Assembly (NCBI RefSeq): GCF_037102585.1
Contig: NW_027043837.1
Span: forward strand, 1-64,000
Direction: 5' to 3'
Source: Saccharomycopsis crataegensis
Lineage: Eukaryota > Ascomycota > Saccharomycetes > Ascoideales > Saccharomycopsidaceae
Length of the DNA stretch: 64,000 nucleotides
The first letter of the stretch is position 1; every line of letters starts with the position of its first letter. The notes beneath the pieces are model-generated. The model did not search any database and had not been told where the DNA came from. It saw only the letters and a program-made list of their open reading frames with translations. Of this stretch, positions 17,407-28,400 are shown piece by piece. The translations under genes were made by a program, and so were the position numbers.

Positions 17407-18082
17407 TTTTTTTGTTGAAATACATGTCATAATTTAAATAATTATAAGACACTTATTTTTATTTGGTTGGAAATCTGTTGCATACACCGAGAATCTTTTC
17501 TGTATGAGAAAAATATTGAAAGTTGTTAGAGATCGGGTTCGCGTAGCTCAAGATTCAATCATTGGATATAATGATAGAGATGCTTAGAAAAACATTTCTT
17601 ACAATTGAGTAGATTAAGATCAGCAGAATAACCGATCCGCTTTTTTTTTCTTTTTGAGGGGGGGTTACCAACAGGGGAACTAGCTACCCTTGGCTGCTGA
17701 CTCGGGTTTGAGCTCGTTGAAATCCTTGATGGTGGGTCTTGATAATTCTATATACACGATAGTAGTAACTATTGTTCGTTAAAAACTACAAAAGTAGTGG
17801 AAGTATTGTCAGTTCTAGTGAAATCACATTGCACCACCTGAGAGTAGTAGTTACACAAACCATCCAGCCCCCAGTATAACTTATAACAACTCATTATTGT
17901 TACTTGATAATGCCCCAAGATAGCTCTAACTATAACTTATCCGTCACTTCCAATGCGGCACCTACGGACGATCATACTTTCGCTCCGGTGAACTCTAGCA
18001 AGATTTTACAAGCTCCGTTGGGGCGGGTACGGAAGTTGACGCTGTGCTGCTACAGTGCATGAACAATTTCGGAGAGGGTGTG
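17407..18082. other. intergenic, no recognised feature
   Basis: After the tRNA-Ile terminator there is no ORF of note and no match to the repeats of this window. It is probably host intergenic sequence or decayed repeats. A G-run near 17656 follows a T/C-run. Confidence 0.5.
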
Positions 18083-18277
18083 TGTTAGAATCTGGTTATA
18101 TACACTAGCTCCACCTGACTACCAACATCCCAATACCGGTTACTACTTTATGTAAACCTTTATTTTATCTTTTATTTACTTTATTTATTTTATTTATGTC
18201 TTCATCGATTTCCCGATCAATTAATTATTTCTTTTATTTTAACTTTTTCTGTGCATAGAAGCGTGTGGATTCTAACA
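18083..18277. repeat. candidate solo LTR
   Basis: 195 bp bounded by the inverted repeat TGTTAGAATC / GATTCTAACA, giving TG...CA ends like an LTR. No second copy is in the window and no clear target duplication is seen, so a small inverted-repeat element is the alternative. Confidence 0.4.
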
Positions 18278-18306
18278 GGTTAAAAGCCTTCTTCTCTTTC
18301 TTGATA

Positions 18307-18756
18307 TGTTGAAATGTAGCTCTAAGTACAGTGCAAGCTCCAATAGTTTGATTTTGTCTATCACTTAACTTAAGGGTACTTTATGTGATTTTGTGTACTA
18401 TGGTAGAACAATGTTTTTCTGACAAGAGAAACGCCGGAAACCTATGTACAATAATTACCTCTTCTGGTAAAAGTGCGCTCTGTTGTCACAAGTTCGAGAT
18501 CCTACAATCAAGGGGTCTGTAGGTCTTATACTAGGAGCCAGATCATTAGATCTCTACTAATAAATATTATAGTCGTTGCTATCAAGATTATATTTACAGC
18601 CATTATTGGTTAAGGTTGCTAGGTGTCGTGCTGTTTATCCTTACTACTGTCCTTATATTTAACTTTATTATCTAAAGTGTTTGTTATTATACGCGAGTGC
18701 GTTTGTTTCGTCTTTATATATATTAAAGTACTTTGTAGACCTGTAGAATTCTAACA
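18307..18756 (-). repeat. solo LTR, family LTR-D
   Basis: 450 bp, TGTTGAAATG to GAATTCTAACA. It matches the plus-strand copies at 20737-21210 and 49919-50318. In its own orientation it has a TATATATAAAG box about 45 bp in. No internal region is attached and no 5-bp flank repeat is seen. Lies 0.9 kb from tRNA-Ile. Confidence 0.8.
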
Positions 18757-18834
18757 TTCGAAGAATATACTTCACTCAACCTCCCATTAGCTCTTGATTT
18801 CATTCGACTCTATATTGATACACTCGCCATCATA

Positions 18835-19477
18835 TTGCCGCTGCTACAGTGTGTGGAATGGCAGAATACAAATACACATGAAACACAACAATTGGAGCTT
18901 CAGCTTCAACGTGATAAAGAAGCTGATGATTTTCAAGAACCTCCAGACAAAACTAATGGTTTCTATCGGCCCAGCTTTGATTTTTCTCTCCAGGAAGTGA
19001 GTGACCTAAGGGCAAAGGAGGAATTCCGCTTCACGAAATCTCAAATTTATAAGATCGCTGATCTTCTTGGCCCCAATGACAGTGAATGCACCCAAAACTA
19101 CGACTTCAGACGCTCCCCCCCCTTTTTTTTGAGGCATTTTGTGTTCTTCTTGCGAGGTTGGCGGTTCCAAGACGTCTAAATGACATGCGTGAAATATTTG
19201 GTCGTGATAAGAGTGTTCTTTCCCGTGTAGTTATCGCATGCGCTAAGTTCATCTACAATAGGTTTCGCCATCTTTTGTTTATCGGGAATTTCGAGACAGA
19301 CTTGGAGAACAGAATTCGGCAAGCTGCCCCCGGTCGACTGGTCTATGGTGACGAGGCCTATAGGGGGTCAGATATTTTGCTAAAGCCTCACAATACCGTG
19401 TCCATCGAGTGTGCTGGGAATTCACATCCTGAGATGTCCCCGGAGCAGATTGAGGTGTTCACAAGAGAGCTCATATG
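18835..19477 (+). pseudogene. PIF/Harbinger (HARBI1-like) transposase, broken
   Basis: A HARBI1-like N-terminal helix-turn-helix region in two frames: residues from FRFTKSQIYKIADLL (frame of 18835-19179), then AFCVLLARLAVPRRLNDMREIFGRDKSVLSRV (frame of 19086-19490). The frame changes at the C-run/T-run 19111-19128. After LENRIR the reading skips to PGRLVYGDEAYRGSDILLKP, which belongs near the end of a DDE domain, so the central part carrying the first catalytic Asp is deleted. The last codons run into a copia-A LTR fragment. Family from motif recognition; dead copy. Confidence 0.72.
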
Positions 19478-19540
19478 CCATGAGTTCTAGAAGGTTCCAT
19501 GAACAATGACTAACCACATAACTTTGGATTGCCAACTCAA
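19478..19540 (-). repeat. copia-A LTR fragment
   Basis: About 63 bp of the copia-A LTR 5' end in reverse (one TTCTAGAAGGTTCC unit through ATTGCCAACTCAA). It separates two Harbinger pieces of opposite orientation. Confidence 0.8.
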
Positions 19541-20002
19541 GAAATCTATAGTTTCTTTCTTTCATAAACTTCTGAACCTGTAAAACTTGATGTGAAGGAA
19601 CGTTAAATATTGTTTCTGTGCTGGTAATTTCGGTTTTGGAGAAAGCTTTCCTAAAGATGTGTGTTTGCTGGTAAGCGCTGTCACAATATATTGCTTTTCC
19701 AGGAATGGCAGATTTGATTCGTTCTTCCAACTTTACATTTTTGGCATGGGCACTATCATGAACACTTCCATTGGTTGGGCCATCCAAACTTACCACGAGG
19801 CCCTTCATGTCCACAACTACTTGGTATTTTAGTCCATTCATCCTTTTGTGCCCATTGTATGTCACAGTAGGGCAAGATTTTGGCACATAAATTGGAAGCA
19901 CTGTGCCATCGAGAAATCCATACAAGTTTGGGATATACTGTTACACCCACCTAGACTCCAGCATGACATCACAAATGTTCTGACGGCTCATTTGTTGTAG
20001 TT
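19541..20002 (-). pseudogene. PIF/Harbinger transposase, DDE domain fragment
   Basis: Reads YGFLDGTVLPIYVPK (first catalytic Asp in DGT), TYNGHKRMNGLKYQ, then a PTNGSVHDS block (second Asp) and PGKAIYCDSAY, all usual for HARBI1-type nucleases. It is open over about 120 residues from 19925; upstream codons (19926-20002) are interrupted by a stop. The C-terminal end, with the third acidic residue, is lost where the copia-A fragment begins. It lies opposite in strand to the piece at 18835-19477, so there were two Harbinger copies or an inversion. Confidence 0.75.
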
Positions 20003-20283
20003 TGTTGTAGTTTTGTAACTCTAGTTACAAAAGACATTGATAACAATAATATTCAATAATATTTATTCCCTTGTTATACTTGTTTTACTTGTTAACTATC
20101 TAAATTATATAAAGGACAAACTCAGACTATGGGGGGCATGGCCCATATTTATATTAATCTCAATGGGTTCTAGAAGGTTCCATAAGCTCTAGAATGTTCC
20201 ATGGAATTCTAGAAGGTTCCATGAGTTCTAGAAGGTTCCATAAACAATGACTAACCACATAACTTTGGATTGCCAACTCAACA
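20003..20283 (-). repeat. copia-A solo LTR
   Basis: 281 bp, TGTTGTAGTTTTG to CCAACTCAACA, the shortest copia-A LTR here because it has only four heat-shock units. It lies inside the Harbinger relic. No clear 5-bp duplication; TGTTGTAGTT is repeated just to the left. Confidence 0.88.
20168..20239 (-). promoter_or_regulatory. heat-shock element array (4 units) in copia-A LTR
   Basis: Four units of the form GAA-nn-TTC-nn-GAA (GAACCTTCTAGAA or a one-base variant), the consensus for heat-shock factor Hsf1, spaced about 18-22 bp. A TATA-like ATATAAATAT lies just downstream in LTR orientation. Confidence 0.8.
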
Positions 20284-20452
20284 ATGTTTCCTCAATTTCA
20301 TTATCTCTATCACGCTTGTATTCCTCAGCTTTATTCCTTAAAATGGCTTGTTTTATAGTGGGCTCAATCACTGGGATGGAACTTTCTATGACTTTCTTCA
20401 CAATCTCTTGCATTTCATCTGAATCATATTCGCTTGAAAAAGGCAGGACCAT
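20284..20452 (-). pseudogene. possible N-terminal piece of the Harbinger-associated ORF
   Basis: Opens at 20452 with MVLPFSSEYDSDEMQEIVKK, an acidic/charged helical stretch of about 57 codons, then is cut by the copia-A LTR (remaining codons of the ORF are LTR). On the same strand as the DDE fragment beyond the LTR, so it may be its N-terminus; no family motif proves it. Confidence 0.4.
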
Positions 20453-20470
20453 GAATGAAAGCAGACGTAC

Positions 20471-20736
20471 TTGAAAATAGAAGCTGTTATGGTTTACTGA
20501 AATTAGTTAATAATTATTTCAATTTTTATCAAATAAAAAATTAAATTTCAGTTAAAGATAGCCCATAAAAGGTTTGTCACTTGACAAGGGAACTGGGACA
20601 TTTCAGTTTAAGGCTTTTTCACATCTGGCTCGTCTAAGTGACGCGCCAGCTACCTTGTAAACATTGAATCCCGTGTATGTGAGATCTCTCCCGCAAGATA
20701 ATTCCATCATGCATGACGGGAATTCATCGAATTCCG
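20471..20736. other. intergenic, nothing recognised
   Basis: AT-rich, with no ORF, tRNA or repeat match seen. Confidence 0.5.
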
Positions 20737-21210
20737 TGTTAGAATTCTACAGGTCTACAAAGTACTTCAATATATATAAAGACGAAACAAACGCACTCGC
20801 GTATAATAACAAACACTTTAGATAATAAAGTTAAATATAAGGACAGTAGTAAGGATAAATATAAGGACAGTAGTAAGGATAAACAGCACGACACCTAGCA
20901 ACCTTAACCAATAATGGCTGTAAATATAATCTTGATAGCAATGACTATAATATTTATTAGTAGAGATCTAATGATCTGGCTCCTAGTATAAGACCTACAG
21001 ACCCCTTGATTGTAGGATCTCGAACTTGCGACAACAGAGCGCACTTTTATCAGAAGAAGTAATTATTGTACATAGGTGTCCGACGTTTTTCTTGTCGGAA
21101 AAACATTGCTCCGCCATAGTACACAAAATCACATAAAGTACCCTTAAGTTAAGTGGTAGACAAAATCAAACTATTAGAGCTTGCACTTTACTTAAAGCTA
21201 CATTTCAACA
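20737..21210 (+). repeat. solo LTR, family LTR-D
   Basis: 474 bp, TGTTAGAATTCTACAGG to TACATTTCAACA. Longer than the 18307 copy through a small internal duplication (ATAAGGACAGTAGTAAGG twice). It is inverted relative to that copy and the pair encloses the Harbinger relics. TATATATAAAG near 20780 would be the U3 TATA box. Confidence 0.82.
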
Positions 21211-21481
21211 TTCAGGTGATACTCCAGCGCGTCGGATCTCGTAATTTTGCTTTACAAATCGAAGTATGTGCTTAACTGTCTATTTATGCAGAAGTATGCT
21301 CCTATCATGCGAAATAGAAAATTTTGTTATCTCGAAGTGCAAAAAAATCAAACTCCCTAATGTTTTTGTAGTTTGCTACGAAAAATACCGGGATTCGGTA
21401 TAAAGCATTTTTTACTACTGGTTGGTACGAATAAAAAATTGAAGCAATGCAAAATCCATAAAGATTGTAGTTGTCAAAAAA
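21211..21481. other. intergenic downstream of tRNA-Arg
   Basis: No ORF or repeat. The 16 bp GGTACGAATAAAAAAT recurs at 49239-49254 near the other tRNA-Arg; its meaning is unclear. Confidence 0.45.
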
Positions 21482-21555
21482 CACCGAACCTGGGACTCGA
21501 ACCCAGAATCTCCTGATTAGAAGTCAGACGCCCTAACCAATTAGGCTAGCCCGGC
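21482..21555 (-). tRNA. tRNA-Arg(TCT)
   Basis: 74 nt. Acceptor GCCGGGC pairs with GTTCGGT (three G-U pairs), discriminator G. Anticodon loop CTTCTAA reads TCT. T arm CTGGG-TTCGAGT-CCCAG. No intron. A T-run follows the 3' end (AAAAAA at 21476-21481 on the plus strand). Gypsy-1 starts 12 bp upstream of the mature 5' end. Confidence 0.93.
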
Positions 21556-21567
21556 TTTGCTTAAATG

Positions 21568-21615
21568 TGTTACACTCTGCTTCTTGTCGATGATTGTTGT
21601 CGACCAAGAAGATTC
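21568..21615 (-). repeat. gypsy-1 3' LTR, outer piece
   Basis: First 48 plus-strand bases of the LTR (TGTTACACTCTGC to AAGATTC). The rest of this LTR is at 25139-25423. Confidence 0.88.
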
Positions 21616-21817
21616 ACTCTATCTTCACTGCCCGGAATTAGCAACTTCACGTCAAAAGCACAATATTGAGAGTCAGCGGAATATCGCTGAATATATATTC
21701 TTGGAAAAAAAAAGAATACAAAGAAGTAGGGAACAACTCAAAATGTGGATAACTTATTTGAATGAAGTGGTGGCAATGAAGGAGGTTGATTAACAAAAAA
21801 AAAAAAAAAAAAAAAAT
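21616..21817 (+). pseudogene. R1: poly(A)-tailed retrosequence
   Basis: About 180 bp that starts right at the LTR site GATTC and ends with an open frame, a TAA stop at 21791-21793 and 23 A residues. The frame reads LYLHCPELATSRQKHNI and on to NEVVAMKEVD. It looks like the 5'-truncated retrocopy of an mRNA made by LINE machinery, or the tail of an unrecognised LINE. No other copy is in the window. Protein family not recognised. Confidence 0.5.
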
Positions 21818-22842
21818 TGGTGCCTAGTTTCCCAGTTAATAGTATTTGGTTTATTTTTTACTTGGTTTTTATTAATTTACTATTATTATTTTATTGATTT
21901 TTCTTAGTTTGATTCATGGGCTTGTGTTATAGAAATCAAAGATGTGTGGTGCCATCTGAGATAAAACCATAGCACTGGTCTATTTGATTTTGTCGATTTT
22001 GATTATGATTTTGATTTTGACAACATTCCACAAAGGCTTCACATTATTATCTCTCACTAATAATTGAGGCAAAGAAATGGAATGTCAGTTAAAGTGTTCA
22101 GTTGGTACATTGATTTATGGAATCAGGATATGTGTCTGGACTTAAAAAGTGTGTGGTGACACTTAAGACAGACCCATGGTACTGGTTCTTATTTGATTTA
22201 TTTGGTTTATTTGATTTATTTGGTTCATTTGGTTTATTTGGTTTATTTGGTTTATTTGGTTTACTTGATTATTTTGACTTATTTGAATTATTTGGTCTAT
22301 TTGATTATTTGAATTATTTTTTTACTTGGATTTAATTATTCTATTGATTTTTTTATTATTTTTATTTTTATTATTTTTATTTTTATTATTATTATTTTTA
22401 TTTTTATTATTTTTATTTTTATTATTTTTATTTTTATTATTTTTATTTTTATTACTTTTATTTTTATTATTTTCATTTTTATTATCCCCCAGAATTCTGA
22501 TGGTCACTACATTGAAAATACTTAGTATTTGAGATATAGTGCCAAAACCCCTCAACAAAGACCTCCATCTCAGTTCATGAAGCTCCTAGTGATGGGTAAT
22601 TCACCAGTGACTTCATCTCATATTTTCACATTGCACCTTTTTTCCTTAATAATCTTGATTGTTGAGTTTTTTACCGGTGATGTGATTAATTCTTAAAGCA
22701 AGGAGTGTGAGGTTGTGAGAAAGTTATAGTATTTTACTTACCTATTAGAAAGACCGGCATGAAATGCCCGGCTTGCATGTTATTTAGAACCTCTGTGACT
22801 CGTTAATATACAATTCATTCATTCATTCATTCATTCATTCAT
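21818..22842 (+). repeat. R2: T-rich tandem-repeat region ending in (CATT)n
   Basis: About 1 kb without a credible gene. It contains a diverged direct duplication (GTGTGGTG...ACTGG near 21937 and 22149), then TTTGGTTTA-type repeats (22188-22320), then TTTATTTTTATTA-type repeats (22340-22480). The final part, from CTTGCATGTTATTTAG to a run of seven CATT units (22812-22842), is shared with 16635-16693. LINE-B copy B2 follows directly. Probably one or more retroinserts in the chain that splits the gypsy-1 LTR. Confidence 0.55.
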
Positions 22843-25138
22843 ACTCTCATACCAAAACAAAACAAAGATGTTCAAAAAGTGGAGAATTACAGGCCCATAG
22901 CATTAATCAACACAAATTTGAAACTCTTTTCCAGCATCATCAACGCCCGTTTGCTCCCGTTCTTGCAAAAAATTATCGGCCCAAATCAAGTTGGTTTCAT
23001 ACCTGAAAGATCCTCCTTCTCTAATATAACAATTTTCGGTGACTTGCTTTCCAGTTTAATATCCCCACAAGACAAGCCACATGTCAATCATTCTACTAAC
23101 CACCGAATCATGCTTGCTGACTTTGAAAAGGCTTTTGACCAGATTTCCCATCTATACCTTAAAATATTACTTCGAAAACTCAATTTTGGAAAAATGACGG
23201 AAACTATTCACGCTATCCTTACCAAAGCCCTCGGAACCATTTGCCTAAATAATATTACAGGCCCTTCTTTCCCATTAAGAAACGGAACCCTTCAAGGCAA
23301 CCCACTTTCACCAACAATTTTCGCGCTAGCCCTTGAACCATTTCTAAGAGCCATCCAAAGATTAAATAAAGGATTCAGTTACAACCATAAGATCCAACCA
23401 AACATCATCCCCAGAGTCAAATACCTTGCCTATGCAGATGATGTTACCTTATTCTTGAGAGATCATAATGACTTCAAAAACACTATGAAGATAATTCAGG
23501 CGTTCGAACAAGTCAGTGGTTCTAAATTAAACAAAAGCAAATCCAGATTAATTGTTCCATGCGATCAAATACCATTCCAGTCCGACTTCCAAATAGATAT
23601 TGCTGACAATAATTATGAAATCCAATATCTAGGCGTTAAAATTGGGAATTCGTGTCAAACCTGGCCTAATACTCTCCAAAAAGACATCAGCACCAAATAT
23701 TACATGACCAACATGAATTCACTACCAATATCAAGTCAAATAGTCGGATATAACACATATATCTTGTCTAAGCTATATTACCACGAGATTCATGCACCTA
23801 TGCTTCCAGACCAAATAGATTTGCTAGAACAATCCATCAAAAACCAGGTGAACAAAAAACTGAAAATCTCCATGGACACTTTAAAAACAAGCCCATTGAA
23901 AGGAGGATATGGCATGGTGGATATCAAAAGCCAATTGAACTACCGCAAGGCAAAAATCTTTCAACAACTCTTTCTCAAATCTTTAAACCCATATTGCCAG
24001 TTACTCCGATTCAAGCTCCAACTAGCAATAAACATGATCATCAAACAAAATCTATCCGAGGAAGAGCAGTCGATACAAGGATATATAAAAACCCAATACT
24101 GGTGGCGGTTAATATTGGGTGACCAGATCAATATCAAGAATAAGAGAGACAGCAGGTCCATACTCAACCAGGTTATAAATCTTCCAATGTTCACCACAGC
24201 GGAAAAATGTGCTTTTGTGGCTTGGTATAAATTATTGTCCAAACCAATATCTCAACAACAAACATTGAGCCCAATGAATATCAAACACTCAGACCTTGCC
24301 AAGTCCATTCAAGACGGTATACCAACTATCTATCAAATGGAGATCCCAAAACTGGTCATGGAGTTTGAACACAAACAGGGAAGCAAGAAAAAAAGAGCCA
24401 GAATTGATAAACATAAATTATCCACCACTTTAACCAATATCCAAGAAGTCACCCAAACGAAACAAAACTCTTTCTGGAAGAGACTCCACAAAGACCAACA
24501 TAATAGCCCTGGTTACTTTGAAAACATACACATATAGCCCTGGTTGCTTTGAAAACATACACATATTCCACTTAGGTGCTGAACAATTTTTTTACCAACA
24601 TAGAAAATGTCACTATTGCGGGCTCGAAACCGTCTCTCAAGACCAACAACATGAATCACCAGAACTCCAAGTCAAGATCAAAATGACCCATTTCCTAATT
24701 CAATGCCCATTATCAACCGAGTTATGGTCAAGATTGAAAATCCCAATTCCATTAGCATGGAATAACTTAATCGCTCCCAATTATTCAGAATCAACAATCA
24801 AAAAGATCGACCGCTATCTATGCTATCAACGCAAACTGTCACGCCTAAGATATCATAACCAAATTGATTGGAACACATCAATTAACAACTTGATTTATAT
24901 CATTACTACTGGGAACTGAATAGTCGATCAAAACAAAAAAGAAAAAAAAAAATTAACAAAAACAATAACAAAAAAAACATTTTATTTAAATACTAATAAT
25001 TATCACTAAAGGGTTTTTCACCATATGATATGGTTTTCCCTAACATATATAATGAGCATTAGCTTATAAGATTTTACATAGATATATATAATTATATATT
25101 TATTAATAAATCGAACTTTGAAGGAAAAAAAAAAAAAA
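22843..25138 (+). mobile_element. LINE-B copy B2, 5'-truncated
   Basis: Begins inside the ORF2 reverse transcriptase just after the (CATT)n run and runs to an A-tail at about 25124-25138, followed by TTCAAATTAGG of the gypsy-1 LTR. ORF2 is broken near 24530. Confidence 0.92.
22870..24919 (+). pseudogene. LINE-B ORF2 remnant (RT and C-terminus)
   Basis: Carries NYRPIAL, DFEKAFDQI, LQGNPLSP, YADD and the C-terminal CHYC...HFLIQC cluster. A tandem duplication of about 31 bp (AGCCCTGGTTACTTTG and its copy, 24505-24566) shifts the frame and brings a stop at 24535-24537; the rest continues in another frame to 24919. The endonuclease half is absent, so it cannot be autonomous. Confidence 0.9.
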
Positions 25139-25423
25139 ATTCAAATTAGGTGATCACAAAGATGATCCTTTTCTTAAACTAAATAAAGGTGAAAACAAGA
25201 GGAATGTTGAATCCTTAAATAAATAAAATGATTGAAACTAATAATGGGGTGTTGGACCCGTTCTGGGAATAAAAGGCTAAACATAAGGCGATACGACAAG
25301 GATAAGAGATAAGCGGTGGGACATAAAGTGATACCTCGATGAGGTAATGCAGATCATGGTTTCGTATGGTACCATACCGTTGGTAACCAGGACTAAACCC
25401 AACCATGATCCAATAATATAACA
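25139..25423 (-). repeat. gypsy-1 3' LTR, inner piece
   Basis: 285 bp, TTCAAATTAGG to TAATATAACA, continuing the LTR interrupted at 21615. The pol stop codon (25424-25426) abuts it, and the purine-rich GAGGGGGGATAA just upstream on the element strand is the likely polypurine tract for plus-strand priming. Confidence 0.9.
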
Positions 25424-28400
25424 TTATCCCCCCTCGGAGAATGAGTCGTCTCGATCATTATTGTTAGCCAAAAAGTCATCAAGCTCGTCGAGGAGTGTAA
25501 TCCGTTTCTCATGAGGAATTAAACGGATCCAAGTTTCGGGGACAGGCACTGGGTCTGCCTTCCCTGGGTACATGACAAGGGCGTAGTCCTTTTCGAGATC
25601 AACAATCATTTGGATTTCCGATATGTTTTCCTTGCACCACGGGTCGCTTTCCACTTCTGGTAGTATCATGTGGATAGCGTGATATTTCCTCACCCATTGT
25701 ATATTGGCAGTAATTATCTTCCTGCTTGAGACTTGGATTTGGAAGGCGGTGTTATTTAGTACCTTGACGATTTTATACGGACCTTGGAATGGCGGTAAGA
25801 ACTTTTGCTTGCTAGTTCGGGCTGTTCTGAACGCGTGGCGGTGTAATAACACATATTCTCCTTCCTTATACTCCACGTCGGAGCGTTTTCTATTCACCTT
25901 CGCTGTTGTCTCCTTTTGAGTATCGGCTAATTGTACTTGAATTGATTCCAAGATCCTTTCTTGCCGATGAACAAATTCGTACCCCCCAATCATAGAGTCA
26001 TCACCAATCGCGGTGGCCAATGGAATATCATGAATGATTTGCCAATATCTTGGATGATAGCCCAAATCAGCAAAAAACGGTGTGGTTCTAATAGCCAGTT
26101 GGTACTGAGAGTTGTAGGCAAACTGTGCCATGCCCAAGTACTTAGCCCATTCAGTCGCGTGAGAAGCAGCCAACGTTCTCATCAATTGAACCAATACCCT
26201 GTTGAGTCGTTCGGTCTGGCCATCTGTCTCGGGGTGGCCAGAGGTGGAGAGATCCTGGGAAACACCTAACATTTTGGTAAGGGTCTTCCACATGTGACTG
26301 ATGAAGAGTGGGTCTCGATCAGAAATGATGGACATTGGAAGGCCATGGTCTCGGACAACATAATCCATAAATAAATTAGCAACCGCTTCAGCATCATCGG
26401 TTTTCTTATGAGGCACGAACACTGCTCTTTTGGTAAGTCTATCCACCACCACGAATATTGAATCGAAACCGCGGCTCGGAGTAAAACCTGTTATAAAATC
26501 CATAGTAAGGTTAGACCATCTCTGGGCAGGAATCGTTGGGGTTTGTAGCATTCCCTCCGGGCGTCTATTCGTGGGTTTTACCTTCGTACAAATATCACAC
26601 TTCTTGACAAACAGGGCAATAGTCTTAAGCATCTTAGGCCAGTAGAACCCACTCTCCTGTAACTGATATAGCATCTTGGTCGTACCCATATGAAGCGCAG
26701 CCTCGGCCGTGTGGACGCCTTGCAATAACCGGTATCTGGTTTTCCCTCCAGGCACACAAAGCCGGGGTTTGTCAATCGGAGTCATTTGGTAAATGATTTG
26801 TCGGCGTCCTGCCAACTCAGCAAACTGATACCGTTGAATAATGGATTTTAGTTCTTTCGGACACTCCAATTCCCCGTCAAGGACCTTCCATACTTCGGAA
26901 AAATAAGCATCAGCCTTATATTCGTCTTCACCAACCGAGTCAATAGTCATGGCATTGATTTTCATTCGCGATAAAGCATCAGCAGCTTTATTGGTAACTC
27001 CGGGACGGTATTTCACCGTAAAGTTAAAGTCCGCAATGAAATCTTGCCATCTGAGCAATCTTTGATTGCCTTCATTCTTGGCGGAATTGAGGTAGGTGAG
27101 GGAATGATGGTCAGTTACCACTTCAAATGGAGCGACGAGGTAGTGACGCCACTTCTTCAATGACTCAATGATGGCTAAAAGTTCCTTCTCCCTGACTGGG
27201 TACCTAAGTTGAGCCCCGATAAGGCCCTTCGAAAAGTAGGCCACCACACCCTCTGTTTTTCCATTCGGGGCCACATGTTCCAACACGGCGCCTAAAGTAA
27301 AACCAGAGGCGTCGGTTGTGACTCGGAGTGGCTTGGTACTGTCGAAATTCATAAGGACCGGAGCAGAAATCAATTTCCGCTTTAACTCGCCAACCGCGTT
27401 CTTTACCTCGTCACTGTATTCTATCTTCCCGTTGACATATTGATGGACAGGGCGGGCTAATTCGGCAAAGTGCTCAATAAAACGGCGGTAATAACTGGCT
27501 AATCCTATAAAAGAATGAGCTTCTTCCGGGGTGGATACCGTAAATCGTTGGATAGCTTCAATTTTCCCAGGCTCCACATGAACACCGGCGGCATCGATCT
27601 GATAACCAAGGAACGAGACTTTAGCCAAAAAGAATTCTGATTTGCGTTTGCTAATAATTAAACCAGCTTTTTGGAGGGTAGATATCACAGCATCGATATG
27701 CTTACGATGCTCGGCCTCACTTGTGCTGAAAATCAATACGTCGTCTAAGTAGACGACGCAAAATTCTTCAAGCGGTAAAAGTAATTCATTCATAGCCAGT
27801 TGGAACGTGGCAGGAGCATTCGTGAGGCCAAACGGCATGCAATTCCAACCGTATTGGCCAAACGGCGTGACCATGGCGGTTTTGTGCCGATCAGCTGGGC
27901 TGATGGCGATTTGATGATAACCGGAAACCAAATCAAGCTTGGAAAATATTTTGGCGTTCTTGATGAGGTCGAGTAGGTCATCTATTCTTGGTAGTGGAAA
28001 TCTTGACTTGATAGTTATCTCATTTAAGCCTCGGTAATCCACACAGAGCCGTTTCGTTCCGTCCTTCTTCTTAACAAAAAGCACTGGGGCGCCATAAGGA
28101 GACGCAACCGGAAATATTAACTTTTGCCGGAGTAGTTCATTAATCTGCGTCTTGAGCTCGGCTCGATCTTGAGGTGAGAGTCGGTATGGAGCTTTGAATG
28201 GTGCCTTGGAGTCGCTCAATACATGTATCTCGTGTTTGACTCTGGTGAAGTTAGATCCTCCTTCTGGTAACTTCAATTGGAAAACATCTGCATATTGTTT
28301 AAAAATTTCTTCTTCTTTTGTAGTTCGAACTTTTTCTTGTTCTGTAGTCACGTGGTCATCCGCGACCATTTTGACCAAAGCCAAATAACATTCAGTTGAC

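Noticed and set aside
18757-20736. internal region of an LTR-D retrotransposon between 18307 and 20737
   Set aside because: The two LTR-D copies are inverted, not direct, and the sequence between is Harbinger-derived.
22322-22558. Asn/Lys-repeat protein on the minus strand
   Set aside because: Pure translation of a TTTATTTTTATTA-type microsatellite, with no start context or conserved part.
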